Below are positions 1 to 9,521 of a stretch of 64,000 nucleotides of DNA, piece after piece. The position numbers were made by a program, and so were the translations under genes. The notes under the pieces are model-generated. The model was not told the DNA's origin. It saw only the letters and a program-made list of their open reading frames with translations, and did not search any database. The stretch's first letter is position 1; each line of letters starts with the position of its first letter. Origin of the DNA: Candidatus Faecousia intestinigallinarum. Lineage in GTDB: Bacteria > Bacillota > Clostridia > Oscillospirales > Oscillospiraceae. The stretch is taken from NCBI GenBank assembly GCA_018715805.1, contig DVKX01000018.1:62001-126000 (forward strand), written 5' to 3'.

Positions 1-810
1 GATATTTTCCAATTCCACCAGGGCAAACCGGGCAGGACTATGAGAAAGATCCCTGCCCGGGCACTTCCGCTTCAAAGCCTCATAGCAGTCCTTGGCCGCA
101 GCCAGGGAATGGTTTCCATCCCCCACCGCCAGCAGCACCTGGCTGCCGGGATAATCCCGGTATTTTTCCATACAGCGGGCGCAGTACGCCGCCATCCGTT
201 CATCAAAAGCCGCAGCGTCTTCCCCGGACACCAATCGTCCGGTGATCCGGCCTCCGCCCTCCATCAGTTCAAAATCATAAAGCAGCGGCAGTTCCTCCTG
301 TTTTTCCCAAAGCGGATCCAGGAGAGAATGGGTTTCATCGTCGCAGAGCATAATTACATGGGGAAATTCCAGACTGGCACCGCTTCGTATCTCCATTCTG
401 GGCGGTATCCGCTCCAGCACAGTCTTTTCCGTGGCTCGAATCGGAGAAGCGGAGCCAGCGCGGTAGTCGTATTGCTCCAGATCCACCATACCCACAATTC
501 CCTGGCGAACCATGCCGTTTTGCAGCCTGCGGCGAACATACACATAGCTGTCCGCATATTCCTGAAAGCCGCCGTTTGCCAGCATATCGGCCATAACTGT
601 GTAGATCGCCGTCCGATTCGGCTTCTTTCCTATCTCCAGTTCCGCCTCCGGCAGCACCATATGCAGTGTGGACGGCGCTTCTCCCACGCACGCCCGTACC
701 CGCTGCCAATAGGATAGATCCGATGTAAATTGATCGCAGGCGATTACCGCCCATTTTTCCAGTTCTGCCTCTTTGGGAAGCAGAATCCGCGCGCTTTGAA
801 ACAGTTTCAT
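1..810 (-). CDS. DUF1015 family protein (C-terminus truncated by window edge)
   Basis: Reverse-strand reading from ATG at 810 is open to base 1: MKLFQSARILLPKEAELEKWAVIACDQFTSDLSYWQRVRACVGEAPSTLHMVLPE...VLLAVGDGNHSLAAAKDCYEALK. Missing from the ORF track because it runs off the edge. Confidence 0.85.
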   Translation of the reverse strand, partial: MKLFQSARILLPKEAELEKWAVIACDQFTSDLSYWQRVRACVGEAPSTLHMVLPEAELEIGKKPNRTAIYTVMADMLANGGFQEYADSYVYVRRRLQNGMVRQGIVGMVDLEQYDYRAGSASPIRATEKTVLERIPPRMEIRSGASLEFPHVIMLCDDETHSLLDPLWEKQEELPLLYDFELMEGGGRITGRLVSGEDAAAFDERMAAYCARCMEKYRDYPGSQVLLAVGDGNHSLAAAKDCYEALKRKCPGRDLSHSPARFALVELENI

Positions 811-948
811 GCTTTTCGCCGCCTTTCCTTTGCCATTATATCGAATATTGCAAAAATTTGCAATTCCCAGGAAGCCGCTTTCCTGAATTGTATATTTCTT
901 TCCCAGCGGGAAACCCTATGGACAGCAAATAGGAAGGGAGTAATAGGT

Positions 949-1152
949 ATGGATACGCTTGCGCTGATCCTGTCGATCATCGGCTGCATCAACTGGGGGC
1001 TTGTGGGTATTTTCCAATTCGATCTGGTTGCCTGGCTCTGCGGCGGCCAGGGAGCCGTACTCAGCCGTATTATTTATACCATCGTCGGCCTGGCCGGTCT
1101 ATGGTGCATCAGTCTGCTGTTCCGCCGGCGAGACCGCATCGACGGGGAATAA
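949..1152 (+). CDS. DUF378 family small membrane protein
   Basis: MDTLALILSIIGCINWGLVGIFQFDLVAWLCGGQGAVLSRIIYTIVGLAGLWCI; RBS GGAAGGGAG upstream of ATG 949. Confidence 0.85.
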   Translation: MDTLALILSIIGCINWGLVGIFQFDLVAWLCGGQGAVLSRIIYTIVGLAGLWCISLLFRRRDRIDGE

Positions 1153-1199
1153 CAGATCAGGCGGCAGTACCCAAAAGCCGGTGCTGCCGCCTGTATTCT

Positions 1200-2171
1200 T
1201 TAGAAATAGCAGCGGACGATGCAGCTGACCTTCTCCCCATTATACTCGCCATACACGGTGGTAGTACCAAAGCCCACTGCGGTGACCACACCCTTTTCAA
1301 TGGTGCATACATCCGTATCATCGCTGGTCCAGGTAATGAGGTCGGCGTGCTCCCAGTCGTCAAAGAGCTGCCACTGTTCTCCGTAGCTGCTCAGGGTAAA
1401 GTCCTCCCGGTTCAGCACCAGATCCAAATCCGGCAGCGTAGTGGCTTCCGTAGGAGGCTCGGTGGGTTCCGTCTCCGTCTGGATCTCGCAAATCACCAGA
1501 CATTCGCGGGACACGCTGCCACAGGTTACGGTAATGGTTGCCTGTCCGCCAGACACGGCGGTAATCATGCCATCCTCCGTCACCGTGGCAACGCTGGGAT
1601 CGGAGGAAGTGTAGACAATCTTATCCGTGGTATTCACAGGCGTGGGAGTCGCGCCCAAGCGCCAGTTATCCCCAACCGCATCCAGGATAACCTGGGTATC
1701 CGGCAGTACCAAATCTGTGCAGGAGAGATCCTGCTCTGTGGGCTGGGTCTGAGCCTGCGGCAGCGTCACTGTGGGTTTCGTATCCTGCTTGGCGAAGGGA
1801 TTCCAGCCGGCCGGGAGGAAGAAACGTACGCCGATATAAATAATTACCGCAATGATCGCCAGTACCAGTATCACGGCCACAGCGCTCAGCGCGCGATTGC
1901 TGCCGCCGCCCTTTTTCCGCTGCCTTTCCGGAGGAACCTCCTCCCGCCGCCCGACAGCGTTTTTATTGGCCTTATTCCGCTTGCGCACATTGGCTTTGGA
2001 AAAACGTCCGCCCTTTACATAGGTATAAGTAGAAGTGGCGGCAGATTCCTCGCCCGCAGCCTCGTCCATGCTTACCGGTGCATCCGCTGGCTTTGCGCTG
2101 CCGCAGATGGGACACTGAGACGCAGTTTCTGGGTATGAGGTGCCACAAACTTCACAGATAATCTTACTCAT
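1200..2171 (-). CDS. Zinc-ribbon, single TM, Big-type Ig-like domain protein
   Basis: MSKIICEVCGTSYPETASQCPICGSAKP (zinc ribbon), TM VAVILVLAIIAVIIYIGVRFF, then YTSSDPSVATVTEDGMITAVSGGQATITVTCG (Big_2-like) and a second similar unit. Confidence 0.8.
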   Translation of the reverse strand: MSKIICEVCGTSYPETASQCPICGSAKPADAPVSMDEAAGEESAATSTYTYVKGGRFSKANVRKRNKANKNAVGRREEVPPERQRKKGGGSNRALSAVAVILVLAIIAVIIYIGVRFFLPAGWNPFAKQDTKPTVTLPQAQTQPTEQDLSCTDLVLPDTQVILDAVGDNWRLGATPTPVNTTDKIVYTSSDPSVATVTEDGMITAVSGGQATITVTCGSVSRECLVICEIQTETEPTEPPTEATTLPDLDLVLNREDFTLSSYGEQWQLFDDWEHADLITWTSDDTDVCTIEKGVVTAVGFGTTTVYGEYNGEKVSCIVRCYF

Positions 2172-2313
2172 GTTGAACCTCCAAATTCGGCGCAGAACCT
2201 CTGCGCCATTTTCTCCTTCATTATAACAGTTCCTTTCAACAAAAACAACCATAAACCTGTTGCTTTTTTGCCGAATTTCAATTATGATAGAGAGCATAAG
2301 AGAAAAGGAGGCG

Positions 2314-5262
2314 ATGGATTTGCCAGACCCGAAGCAAGTTTCCCCTTTACTGGACGGCTTCCTCATAGGAGAGCCGATCAGCGATCATCATGGCATTCGC
2401 TGCTGTCCGGCAATGGAGAAAGACTCTGATAATAAGTACATACTAAAGATCATTTCCATCCCCGCAAGTCAGACGCAGCTAGACGCCCTGCTGCTCACCG
2501 GCGCTTACCCCAGCAACGCGGCGGCTCTGGAATACTTCCGTTCCTTGGCAGATGATGTTGTCCGGGAAACGGAAGCGCTGGAAGCCCTGTCGCAATTGGA
2601 GGGATTTCTTCCCTTTGCCGGCGTTCAGGTAGTTCCTATGGAAAACGCGGTGGGTTTTGAAGTTTATTTGCTCAGTCCATACCGTCACAGCCTGCAGCGC
2701 TATTTCCGTAAGCATACCATGACCCATCTGGCTGCGGTAAACCTAGGATTGGATTTGTGCGCCGCATCGGCCATTGCCCGGCACAAGGGCTACCTGCACA
2801 CAGCGATCACGCCCAGCAACGTCTTTATTTCCGACAAGCAGGAGTATCGCATCGGCGACCTGGGACTGGTAAAGCTCAGTTCTCTTCCGTATGCTTCCCT
2901 GCCGGAGCAGTACCACAGCAGCTATACCCCGCCGGAGATCCAGGACGCCATGTCCAAGCTGAACGACACCATGGACGTATATGCCATTGGCAGAATCCTC
3001 TACCAGGCGTTCAACGGCGGTATCCTGCCGGAACTGGAAAAAGACGCGCGGGAACCTCTGCCGCCGCCTGCATATGCAGATTATGAAATGGCCGAGATCA
3101 TCCAAAAGGCCTGCGCAGACGCTCCCGGCGAACGCTGGAAAAACCCCACGCTGATGGGGCAGGCTATCGTGGACTATATGCAGCGCAACGGCGCCAACGA
3201 TGTCCCCATCGTCCCCCCCTCCATCGCCAGACAGGAAGACGCCGCCTTCTCCCAACCCGAGGCGGATATGGATCAATCCCGTCCTCCGGAATCCAAGGAA
3301 GATGCTTCCCAGCCGGAGCTCCCGGCTGAAGATCATGAAGAATTGGCGTTTTTCTCTCAGCTGGTTTCGGACGAGACAGCTCCCGGCGAGGATACCGTGG
3401 TCGGCGACTCCTATGACGGTCTGTCCGGGGAAACATCTGATATGCTCTCCCTGGCGGATGAGCTGATCGCTCAGGAAGTGCCCAGCGCTGTCGTGGCGCC
3501 GGAGCCAATTGACGTCCCCGTTCCGGAACCGCTTCCTGTGGAAGCGACCGAGGAAACGGCGGAAGAGGATGACCAGGAGTCTGAGGAGGACATCCTGGCG
3601 GAAGCCATTCGCCTCTCCGCCCAAACGCCGGAGGAAACCGCGCCGGAAAAAGCGTCTGCGGAAGAAGCAACCCCGGCGCCCAAGAAAAAGCGTTCTCTGA
3701 CAAAGTTCGTAGGCATGGCGGTCAGCGTTTTGGTGGTGGCGGCGCTGCTGGCGGGAGGCTATTATTTCTACAGGGAATACTACTTGGTACAAGTGGATTC
3801 CATCTCCCTCACCGGAGCTAACGATCACCTACGGGTAGCGGTGTCCGCCCAGATTGAGGATTCTGCGCTGACCGTTGTCTGCAAGGATACCCATGGTAAT
3901 GTGATTACATCTCCTGTGGTCAACGGCGAAGCGGTCTTTGAGAATCTGCCCGCCAATACCCAATTCCAGATCTCCCTGACGGTGGAGGGCTTCCATCAGC
4001 TCACCGGTGTTACCACCGACAGCTATAATACGCCATTGGAAACCAATGTAGTACAGTTCCAGGCGGTTACCGGTGCGGAGGACGGCTCGGTGATCCTCAG
4101 CTTTACCATTGATGGACGGGAGCCGGAGCAGTGGAGCGTGGCTTACAGCGCTGAAGGCGAGGAAGAGAAAACCGCAACATTTACCGGCCATACCGTAACC
4201 ATTCGGGAGCTGACCTTGGGAAAAGAATACACCTTCCGCCTGATGGATGAGGCCGGTCTATATATCACCGGCACCAACCAGATCACCTATACCGCTATGT
4301 CCATGGTCTATGCGGAGAATCTCACCGTTACCGATCATCAAGAGGACGGCTTCACCGTTACGTGGAACGCGCCGGAGGGCGCCAATGTGGAAAGCTGGAC
4401 GGTGCGCTGCTACAACAACGCAGGTTTCGACCAGAGCTTCACCACCACGGATCTGCAGGCTACCTTTACCGGCCTGGACTTCACCCAGATGCACACTGTA
4501 GATGTGACTGCGGCGAATATGGCCGTTGGAACGCAGCTTTATATTTCCAGCAACCCTGTGACCATTACGGATCTCCGAGCCAATGCGGAAGATGCCGCAA
4601 GTATCCAGCTGGATTGGGACTTCACAGGTACAGAGCCGGCCGGCGGCTGGCTGGTTGCTTACACATTGGGAGACGGCGGCCAGGAGCAGGTTATCTCCAC
4701 AGAAAGCAATCATTTGGAAATCACGCCCGCGATTCCAAATACCATTTACCACTTTTCCATCCGGGCTGCCGATGGAAGCACCGTCTTTGGCGGCAGTCTG
4801 ACAGTGAATACACCGGAAGCGGAAGCCTTTGACGACCGCAGTCATGGTATTGCTGCGGAGGATCTGCGTTTCTCCCTGTGCCTTCGTCCGGACACCGAAA
4901 ATTGGAGTTACAGCGATCTGTCCACCGATTCTTTCACCACCACTTTCCAGGCAGGGCAAAGCGCGGGTTTGACCGTGCGAATCAGCGGCGGCTACAACTA
5001 TAACCGTGAGAACGTCACAACTCTGGTAGCGATCCGGGATGCCGACGGCAACCCGCTGGCCTTCACCTCCCGCACAGACGCCTTCAGCGAACTGTGGGAT
5101 ACGGACGCTGACCGGTGTTTGTTGGATCTCCCAACGCTGCCGGATCTTCCGGGAGAATACCGGGCGGAGGTCTACTTCAACGGCCAGCTGGCGGGCAGTG
5201 AGCCTTTTACCGTGACTGCTCCTGAGCAAGCCGAAGCAGAAACACAGCCGGAAACGGAATAA
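2314..5262 (+). CDS. Degenerate Ser/Thr protein kinase-like (pseudokinase) domain, TM, fibronectin-III-like repeats
   Basis: Kinase-like core GYLHTAITPSNVFISDKQEYRIGDLGLVKL...YTPPEIQ...MDVYAIGRILYQ; acidic linker; TM FVGMAVSVLVVAALLAGGYYFY; extracellular FN3-like units (EDGFTVTWNAPEGANVESWTVRC). RBS AAAAGGAG before ATG 2314. Confidence 0.8.
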   Translation: MDLPDPKQVSPLLDGFLIGEPISDHHGIRCCPAMEKDSDNKYILKIISIPASQTQLDALLLTGAYPSNAAALEYFRSLADDVVRETEALEALSQLEGFLPFAGVQVVPMENAVGFEVYLLSPYRHSLQRYFRKHTMTHLAAVNLGLDLCAASAIARHKGYLHTAITPSNVFISDKQEYRIGDLGLVKLSSLPYASLPEQYHSSYTPPEIQDAMSKLNDTMDVYAIGRILYQAFNGGILPELEKDAREPLPPPAYADYEMAEIIQKACADAPGERWKNPTLMGQAIVDYMQRNGANDVPIVPPSIARQEDAAFSQPEADMDQSRPPESKEDASQPELPAEDHEELAFFSQLVSDETAPGEDTVVGDSYDGLSGETSDMLSLADELIAQEVPSAVVAPEPIDVPVPEPLPVEATEETAEEDDQESEEDILAEAIRLSAQTPEETAPEKASAEEATPAPKKKRSLTKFVGMAVSVLVVAALLAGGYYFYREYYLVQVDSISLTGANDHLRVAVSAQIEDSALTVVCKDTHGNVITSPVVNGEAVFENLPANTQFQISLTVEGFHQLTGVTTDSYNTPLETNVVQFQAVTGAEDGSVILSFTIDGREPEQWSVAYSAEGEEEKTATFTGHTVTIRELTLGKEYTFRLMDEAGLYITGTNQITYTAMSMVYAENLTVTDHQEDGFTVTWNAPEGANVESWTVRCYNNAGFDQSFTTTDLQATFTGLDFTQMHTVDVTAANMAVGTQLYISSNPVTITDLRANAEDAASIQLDWDFTGTEPAGGWLVAYTLGDGGQEQVISTESNHLEITPAIPNTIYHFSIRAADGSTVFGGSLTVNTPEAEAFDDRSHGIAAEDLRFSLCLRPDTENWSYSDLSTDSFTTTFQAGQSAGLTVRISGGYNYNRENVTTLVAIRDADGNPLAFTSRTDAFSELWDTDADRCLLDLPTLPDLPGEYRAEVYFNGQLAGSEPFTVTAPEQAEAETQPETE

Positions 5263-5265
5263 ATG

Positions 5266-5290
5266 AAACCGCCGGCTAAGCCGGCGGTTT
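5266..5290 (+). terminator. Stem-loop after the pseudokinase gene (terminator-like, weak U tract)
   Basis: AAACCGCCGGCTAAGCCGGCGGTTT. Confidence 0.55.
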
Positions 5291-5616
5291 GACTAGATCC
5301 TAAAGGGCTTATTCTGGGAAGCTGTCCTTACTCCGGCTTTTGATACCGCTTCGTTCACGCTGACCGTAAATAAAGGCCGATTGGGTTTCCATGCGTGGTA
5401 TTTCCCCAGCCATTGACGAACGCCCCCTCCCAAAGCACGGGAGGGGCGTTTGTCCGGGAATGCACGATTCCAATCTTTTCACGCTTGTGTCAATATCCAG
5501 TTTTTCTCCCCGGCTGCGGCGGATATTTTACTGTCCTGACAAAAATAAAATTTACCAGTCCCCTTTTGGGAAAACCTATGCTATAATGATAACGCGACTA
5601 TGGAAGGAGGAAAATC

Positions 5617-6183
5617 GTGAAAGCGGAAAGTCACCGCCTTTTAGGCGAATATCTGATACAGCAATATATGCCGGGACTATCCTCCCGCAACGCCCGCGTC
5701 TTTCTGATGGGCTGTGTGGAGCCGGATCGGAACCCCGCCACATATTTGAAAGGCTCCCTGCGCAGCCAGTGGCTGCGCGGACACAATTGGGGCAACGCTC
5801 AGCGGTATATGGCGCGCATCTCCGCCCGCCTGGAGCGCAAGGAACAGCTGAACATCTGGGATTATTACTGCCTGGGCAAACTGATCCATTACATAGCCGA
5901 CGCCTTCACCTATGCCCACAATGCCCATTTTTCCAGTAATCTCCGTGGGCACTGCGGCTATGAGCGTATGCTGCAGGCTTACTTCCGGCAGTATATTGCG
6001 GGCTGCGACGGTACTGTGCCCGGATGGTACGGCACAGTCATGGAAACAGTAAAAGCATACCATCGCGACTATGTTCGCCGTCCCATCAGCCTGCATGCGG
6101 ACGCCAGCTACACGGTTACCGTATGCAGCACAGTTCTCGCTGTCCTCACCGGCGTGAGGCAGCTTGAACCGGCATTGTGCTGA
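5617..6183 (+). CDS. Zinc-dependent phospholipase C family protein
   Basis: GTG start with GGAGG; MKAESHRLLGEYLIQQYMPGL...FLMGCVEPDRNPATYLKG...LGKLIHYIADAFTYAHN. Confidence 0.75.
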   Translation: MKAESHRLLGEYLIQQYMPGLSSRNARVFLMGCVEPDRNPATYLKGSLRSQWLRGHNWGNAQRYMARISARLERKEQLNIWDYYCLGKLIHYIADAFTYAHNAHFSSNLRGHCGYERMLQAYFRQYIAGCDGTVPGWYGTVMETVKAYHRDYVRRPISLHADASYTVTVCSTVLAVLTGVRQLEPALC

Positions 6184-6417
6184 ATACGATAGAAACGCAG
6201 AAAGCATGATTGTGCGCAGCTGGCAGCGCGGATGAAAAGCTGGGATTTTCCAGGATAAGGATTCGGGAAAATTGTTGGACAGGCCAATTGGGAAATCTCC
6301 AATCCGCGGCGGATTATGAGCCTTCATGGAATAAGGTTCCACGCACATTCTTTACAAAGGCAAATAAAATCAACTTATCTATTCCATCAATTAAAAAGGA
6401 ATTTTTTGTCTTTCCTC

Positions 6418-6446
6418 TTGCAAATGGCAGGAAAGGGTGCTATACT
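6418..6446 (+). promoter_or_regulatory. Sigma-A-like promoter for the aro leader/operon
   Basis: TTGCAA (6418-6423), 17-nt spacer, TATACT (6441-6446). Confidence 0.65.
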
Positions 6447-6476
6447 ATTCCCAGTAATCCCAATAGGAGGATCGTC

Positions 6477-6533
6477 ATGGTTACCAGCTTTGCCGCGCAG
6501 TTTTTCTTTAGCTACTATTACTTTTTCTCGTAA
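6477..6533 (+). CDS. Phe/Tyr-rich attenuator leader peptide
   Basis: ATG after AGGAGG; MVTSFAAQFFFSYYYFFS-stop, 6 Phe and 3 Tyr in 18 residues, immediately upstream of a terminator and aroF. Confidence 0.8.
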   Translation: MVTSFAAQFFFSYYYFFS

Positions 6534-6586
6534 AAGGTAATAGCGATTTGTGCTGCAAAGAACCATATCCGCGAATTGACTTTACT

Positions 6587-6621
6587 CGCCGCACGGAATC
6601 GCATCCGTGCGGCGTTATTTT
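6587..6621 (+). terminator. Attenuator (intrinsic terminator) upstream of aroF
   Basis: Perfect 11-bp stem CGCCGCACGGA-ATCGCA-TCCGTGCGGCG followed by TTATTTTTT. Confidence 0.85.
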
Positions 6622-6641
6622 TTAATGAGGAGTTGGAATTT

Positions 6642-7643
6642 ATGATCGCAATATTGAAAAACGGCGTTACCCCTGCGCAAACAAAGCACCTGGTAGACTG
6701 GCTGAAAGCCATGAATATCGATGTACACGTTTCCGAGGGTAAGGAAGTTACGATCCTGGGACTCATCGGCAATACCAGCCGGGTGGATATGGAGCTTTTG
6801 CGCAGCCTGGATATTGTAGAGACGGTCAAGCGGGTATCTGAACCGTATAAACAGGCAAACCGGAAATTTCACCCCAAGGACACCATCGTGCAGGCCAACT
6901 CTATCCGCATCGGCAGCGGTTATTTCGCCATGATCGCCGGTCCTTGTTCCGTGGAATCGGAGGAGCAGATCATAGAAGTGGCGCGGGCTGTGAAAGAGGG
7001 CGGCGCGGATATTCTGCGAGGCGGCGCGTTCAAGCCCCGCACCTCGCCCTACGCTTTCCAAGGTCTGAAAGACGAGGGCGTCCGCCTGCTGCTGGAAGCA
7101 AAAAAAGCCACCGGGATGCCCATCATTACCGAGATCATGACCATCACCGCCCTGCCCCTGTTTGAAGATGTGGATATTATCCAGGTAGGCGCCCGGAATA
7201 TGCAGAATTTCGACCTTCTGAAGGAACTGGGCAAGACGAAAAAGCCCATCCTGCTCAAGCGCGGCCTGGCCAATACCATTGAGGAACTGCTTATGAGCGC
7301 AGAATATATCATGAGCGAGGGCAACGAGAACATTATCCTGTGTGAGCGAGGCATCCGCACCTTTGAAACCGCTACCCGCAACACGCTGGATCTCTCCGCA
7401 GTGCCTGTGCTCCACGAGCTGACCCACTTGCCCGTTGTGGTGGACCCCAGCCACGCCACAGGACATTCCCGACTGGTAGCACCTATGGCGGCTGCCGCAG
7501 CAGCCTGCGGCGCAGACGGCATTATGATTGAAGTTCATAATAACCCCGCCTGCGCTCTGTGCGACGGCGCCCAGTCCATCACACCAAGTCAGTTCCAATC
7601 CATTAACCATCAGGTGCGGAAAATACTGGAGGCGGTGCGATGA
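6642..7643 (+). CDS. aroF: 3-deoxy-7-phosphoheptulonate synthase
   Basis: N-terminal ferredoxin-like region then SGYFAMIAGPCSVESEEQI...ADILRGGAFKPRTSPYAFQG; HLPVVVDPSHATGH. Confidence 0.95.
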   Translation: MIAILKNGVTPAQTKHLVDWLKAMNIDVHVSEGKEVTILGLIGNTSRVDMELLRSLDIVETVKRVSEPYKQANRKFHPKDTIVQANSIRIGSGYFAMIAGPCSVESEEQIIEVARAVKEGGADILRGGAFKPRTSPYAFQGLKDEGVRLLLEAKKATGMPIITEIMTITALPLFEDVDIIQVGARNMQNFDLLKELGKTKKPILLKRGLANTIEELLMSAEYIMSEGNENIILCERGIRTFETATRNTLDLSAVPVLHELTHLPVVVDPSHATGHSRLVAPMAAAAAACGADGIMIEVHNNPACALCDGAQSITPSQFQSINHQVRKILEAVR

Positions 7644-8470
7644 AGGTGGGGATTCTTGGGCTGGGGCTTATCGGCGGCTCTCTTGCCCGCGCCTATGCTC
7701 TGGCGGGACACACTGTTTTGGCCTGGGACGCCGATCAGAGTATCCTTTCCTTTGCTCAGCTGGCCGGCGCCGTCCACGCCCCTCTTACGGAGGAAAGCAT
7801 CCCTGCCTGCGAGCTTTTCCTATTAGCCATTTATCCTGACGGCAGCGCCCGCTGGTTGGAGGAAAACGCCGCAAGAATTTCCCCAGATGCATTGGTCATC
7901 GATTGCTGCGGTGTAAAACGAGAAATCTGCCGCCGCTGTTTTCCATTGGCGCAGCAATATCATTTCACCTTTGTGGGGGGGCATCCCATGGCGGGTTCTC
8001 ATTTTTCCGGCTTTAAGTACAGCCGGGCAGACCTTTTTCAAGGCGCCCCCATGGTGCTGGTTCCCCCCAGGTTTGACGATATTGCCCTGCTGGAGCGGGT
8101 GAAAAGCGCCCTCAGTCCCTGCGGCTTCGGCACTTTCTCTGTGACTACAGCAGAATCTCACGATCAGATGATCGCATTTACTTCCCAAATGCCCCATATT
8201 GTCAGCAACGCCTATGTAAAATCCCCCACTGCGTCCCGGCACAAGGGTTTTTCCGCCGGGAGCTATAAGGATCTCACCCGGGTAGCCTGGCTGAATCCTC
8301 AGATGTGGGCGGAACTTTTTTTAGAAAACCGGGATTTTGTGCTGGAGGAATTGCGCGGCTATATTCAGGCATTGGAGGAATACCGCAAGGCCATTGCGGA
8401 GAACGATCAAGAACAGCTGACCGCTCTGCTGGATGCGGGGCGCCGGCGGAAGGAGGAAATTGACGGATGA
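7640..8470 (+). CDS. tyrA: Prephenate dehydrogenase
   Basis: MKVGILGLGLIGGSLARAYALAGHTVLAWD; VGGHPMAGSHFSGFKYS. Confidence 0.9.
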   Translation: MKVGILGLGLIGGSLARAYALAGHTVLAWDADQSILSFAQLAGAVHAPLTEESIPACELFLLAIYPDGSARWLEENAARISPDALVIDCCGVKREICRRCFPLAQQYHFTFVGGHPMAGSHFSGFKYSRADLFQGAPMVLVPPRFDDIALLERVKSALSPCGFGTFSVTTAESHDQMIAFTSQMPHIVSNAYVKSPTASRHKGFSAGSYKDLTRVAWLNPQMWAELFLENRDFVLEELRGYIQALEEYRKAIAENDQEQLTALLDAGRRRKEEIDG

Positions 8471-9519
8471 GAGCAGTGCAGGTTCACGCCTCGAAACACT
8501 ATGACGTGCTGATCGGCAGCGGGCTGCTGAAGCAGCTGGGAGAATTTACGGCTCGGGTAACGCAGGCAGGAAAAGCCGCGATTGTAACGGACAGCAACAT
8601 AGCTCCTTTGTATCTGGAAAGCGCCGCACAGAGTTTGAAAAATGCGGGATTCTCCGTAGCAGCCTATGTTTTTCCCGCTGGCGAAGCCAGCAAAAACGGC
8701 GAAACATACCTATCCCTTTTATCCTTTTTGGCCAAAAACCAGCTGACCCGCGCCGACTGTATCGTGGCGCTGGGAGGCGGTGTAGCAGGCGATCTGGCGG
8801 GTTTCGCTGCGTCCACCTATCTGCGGGGGATATCCTATGTGCAGGTACCTACTACGCTGCTTTCCGCCGTGGATTCCTCTGTGGGCGGAAAGACCGCCAT
8901 TGACTTGCCCGAGGGAAAGAATCTGGCAGGCAGCTTCTATCAGCCCAGTCTGGTGCTTTGCGACACCGATCTGCTGGATTCCCTGCCGGAAGCGGTCTTC
9001 CGGGACGGCTGCGCTGAGGTCATCAAATATGCGGTTTTATTCGACGCGGAATTATTCTCGTATTTGCAGGAAACGGGACTGTCTTTCCATCGGGAAGCGG
9101 TAATCGCCCGGTGCGTGGAATTAAAGCGGGATGTGGTCGCCAAAGATGAATTTGACCGGGGACAGCGGCAGCTGTTAAATCTTGGGCATACCGTAGGACA
9201 CGCTGTAGAAGCGCTCAGTGCCTTTACCATCTCTCATGGCAGCGCCGTAGCCATAGGCATGGCCATTGTCTCCCGCGCCAGCTGCCGTGCGGGCCTCTGC
9301 AGCGCCCAGACCAGAGATGCCGTTTGCTCCCTGCTGCATCGCTTCAGCCTGCCTGCCGCTGTGACCTTTTCCCCCGCGCTGCTTTCCTCCGCCGCGCTTT
9401 CCGATAAGAAGCGCAGCGGCGGGACGATCCAACTCATTGTACCCCAGGCCATTGGGCAATGCCGCCTCCTTCCTATGCCGGTGGAAAATTTGGAAGCTTT
9501 CATCACTCTGGGGGTATGA
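8467..9519 (+). CDS. aroB: 3-dehydroquinate synthase
   Basis: VALGGGVAGDLAGFAASTYLRGISYVQVPTTLLSAVDSSVGGKTAID; LNLGHTVGHAVE. Confidence 0.95.
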   Translation: MRAVQVHASKHYDVLIGSGLLKQLGEFTARVTQAGKAAIVTDSNIAPLYLESAAQSLKNAGFSVAAYVFPAGEASKNGETYLSLLSFLAKNQLTRADCIVALGGGVAGDLAGFAASTYLRGISYVQVPTTLLSAVDSSVGGKTAIDLPEGKNLAGSFYQPSLVLCDTDLLDSLPEAVFRDGCAEVIKYAVLFDAELFSYLQETGLSFHREAVIARCVELKRDVVAKDEFDRGQRQLLNLGHTVGHAVEALSAFTISHGSAVAIGMAIVSRASCRAGLCSAQTRDAVCSLLHRFSLPAAVTFSPALLSSAALSDKKRSGGTIQLIVPQAIGQCRLLPMPVENLEAFITLGV

Positions 9520-9521
9520 CT

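Noticed and set aside
6184-6410. Possible decayed gene (SAADYEPSWNKVPRTFFTKANK) between phospholipase and aro leader
   Set aside because: No recognisable family and no start signal; insufficient evidence to call a pseudogene.
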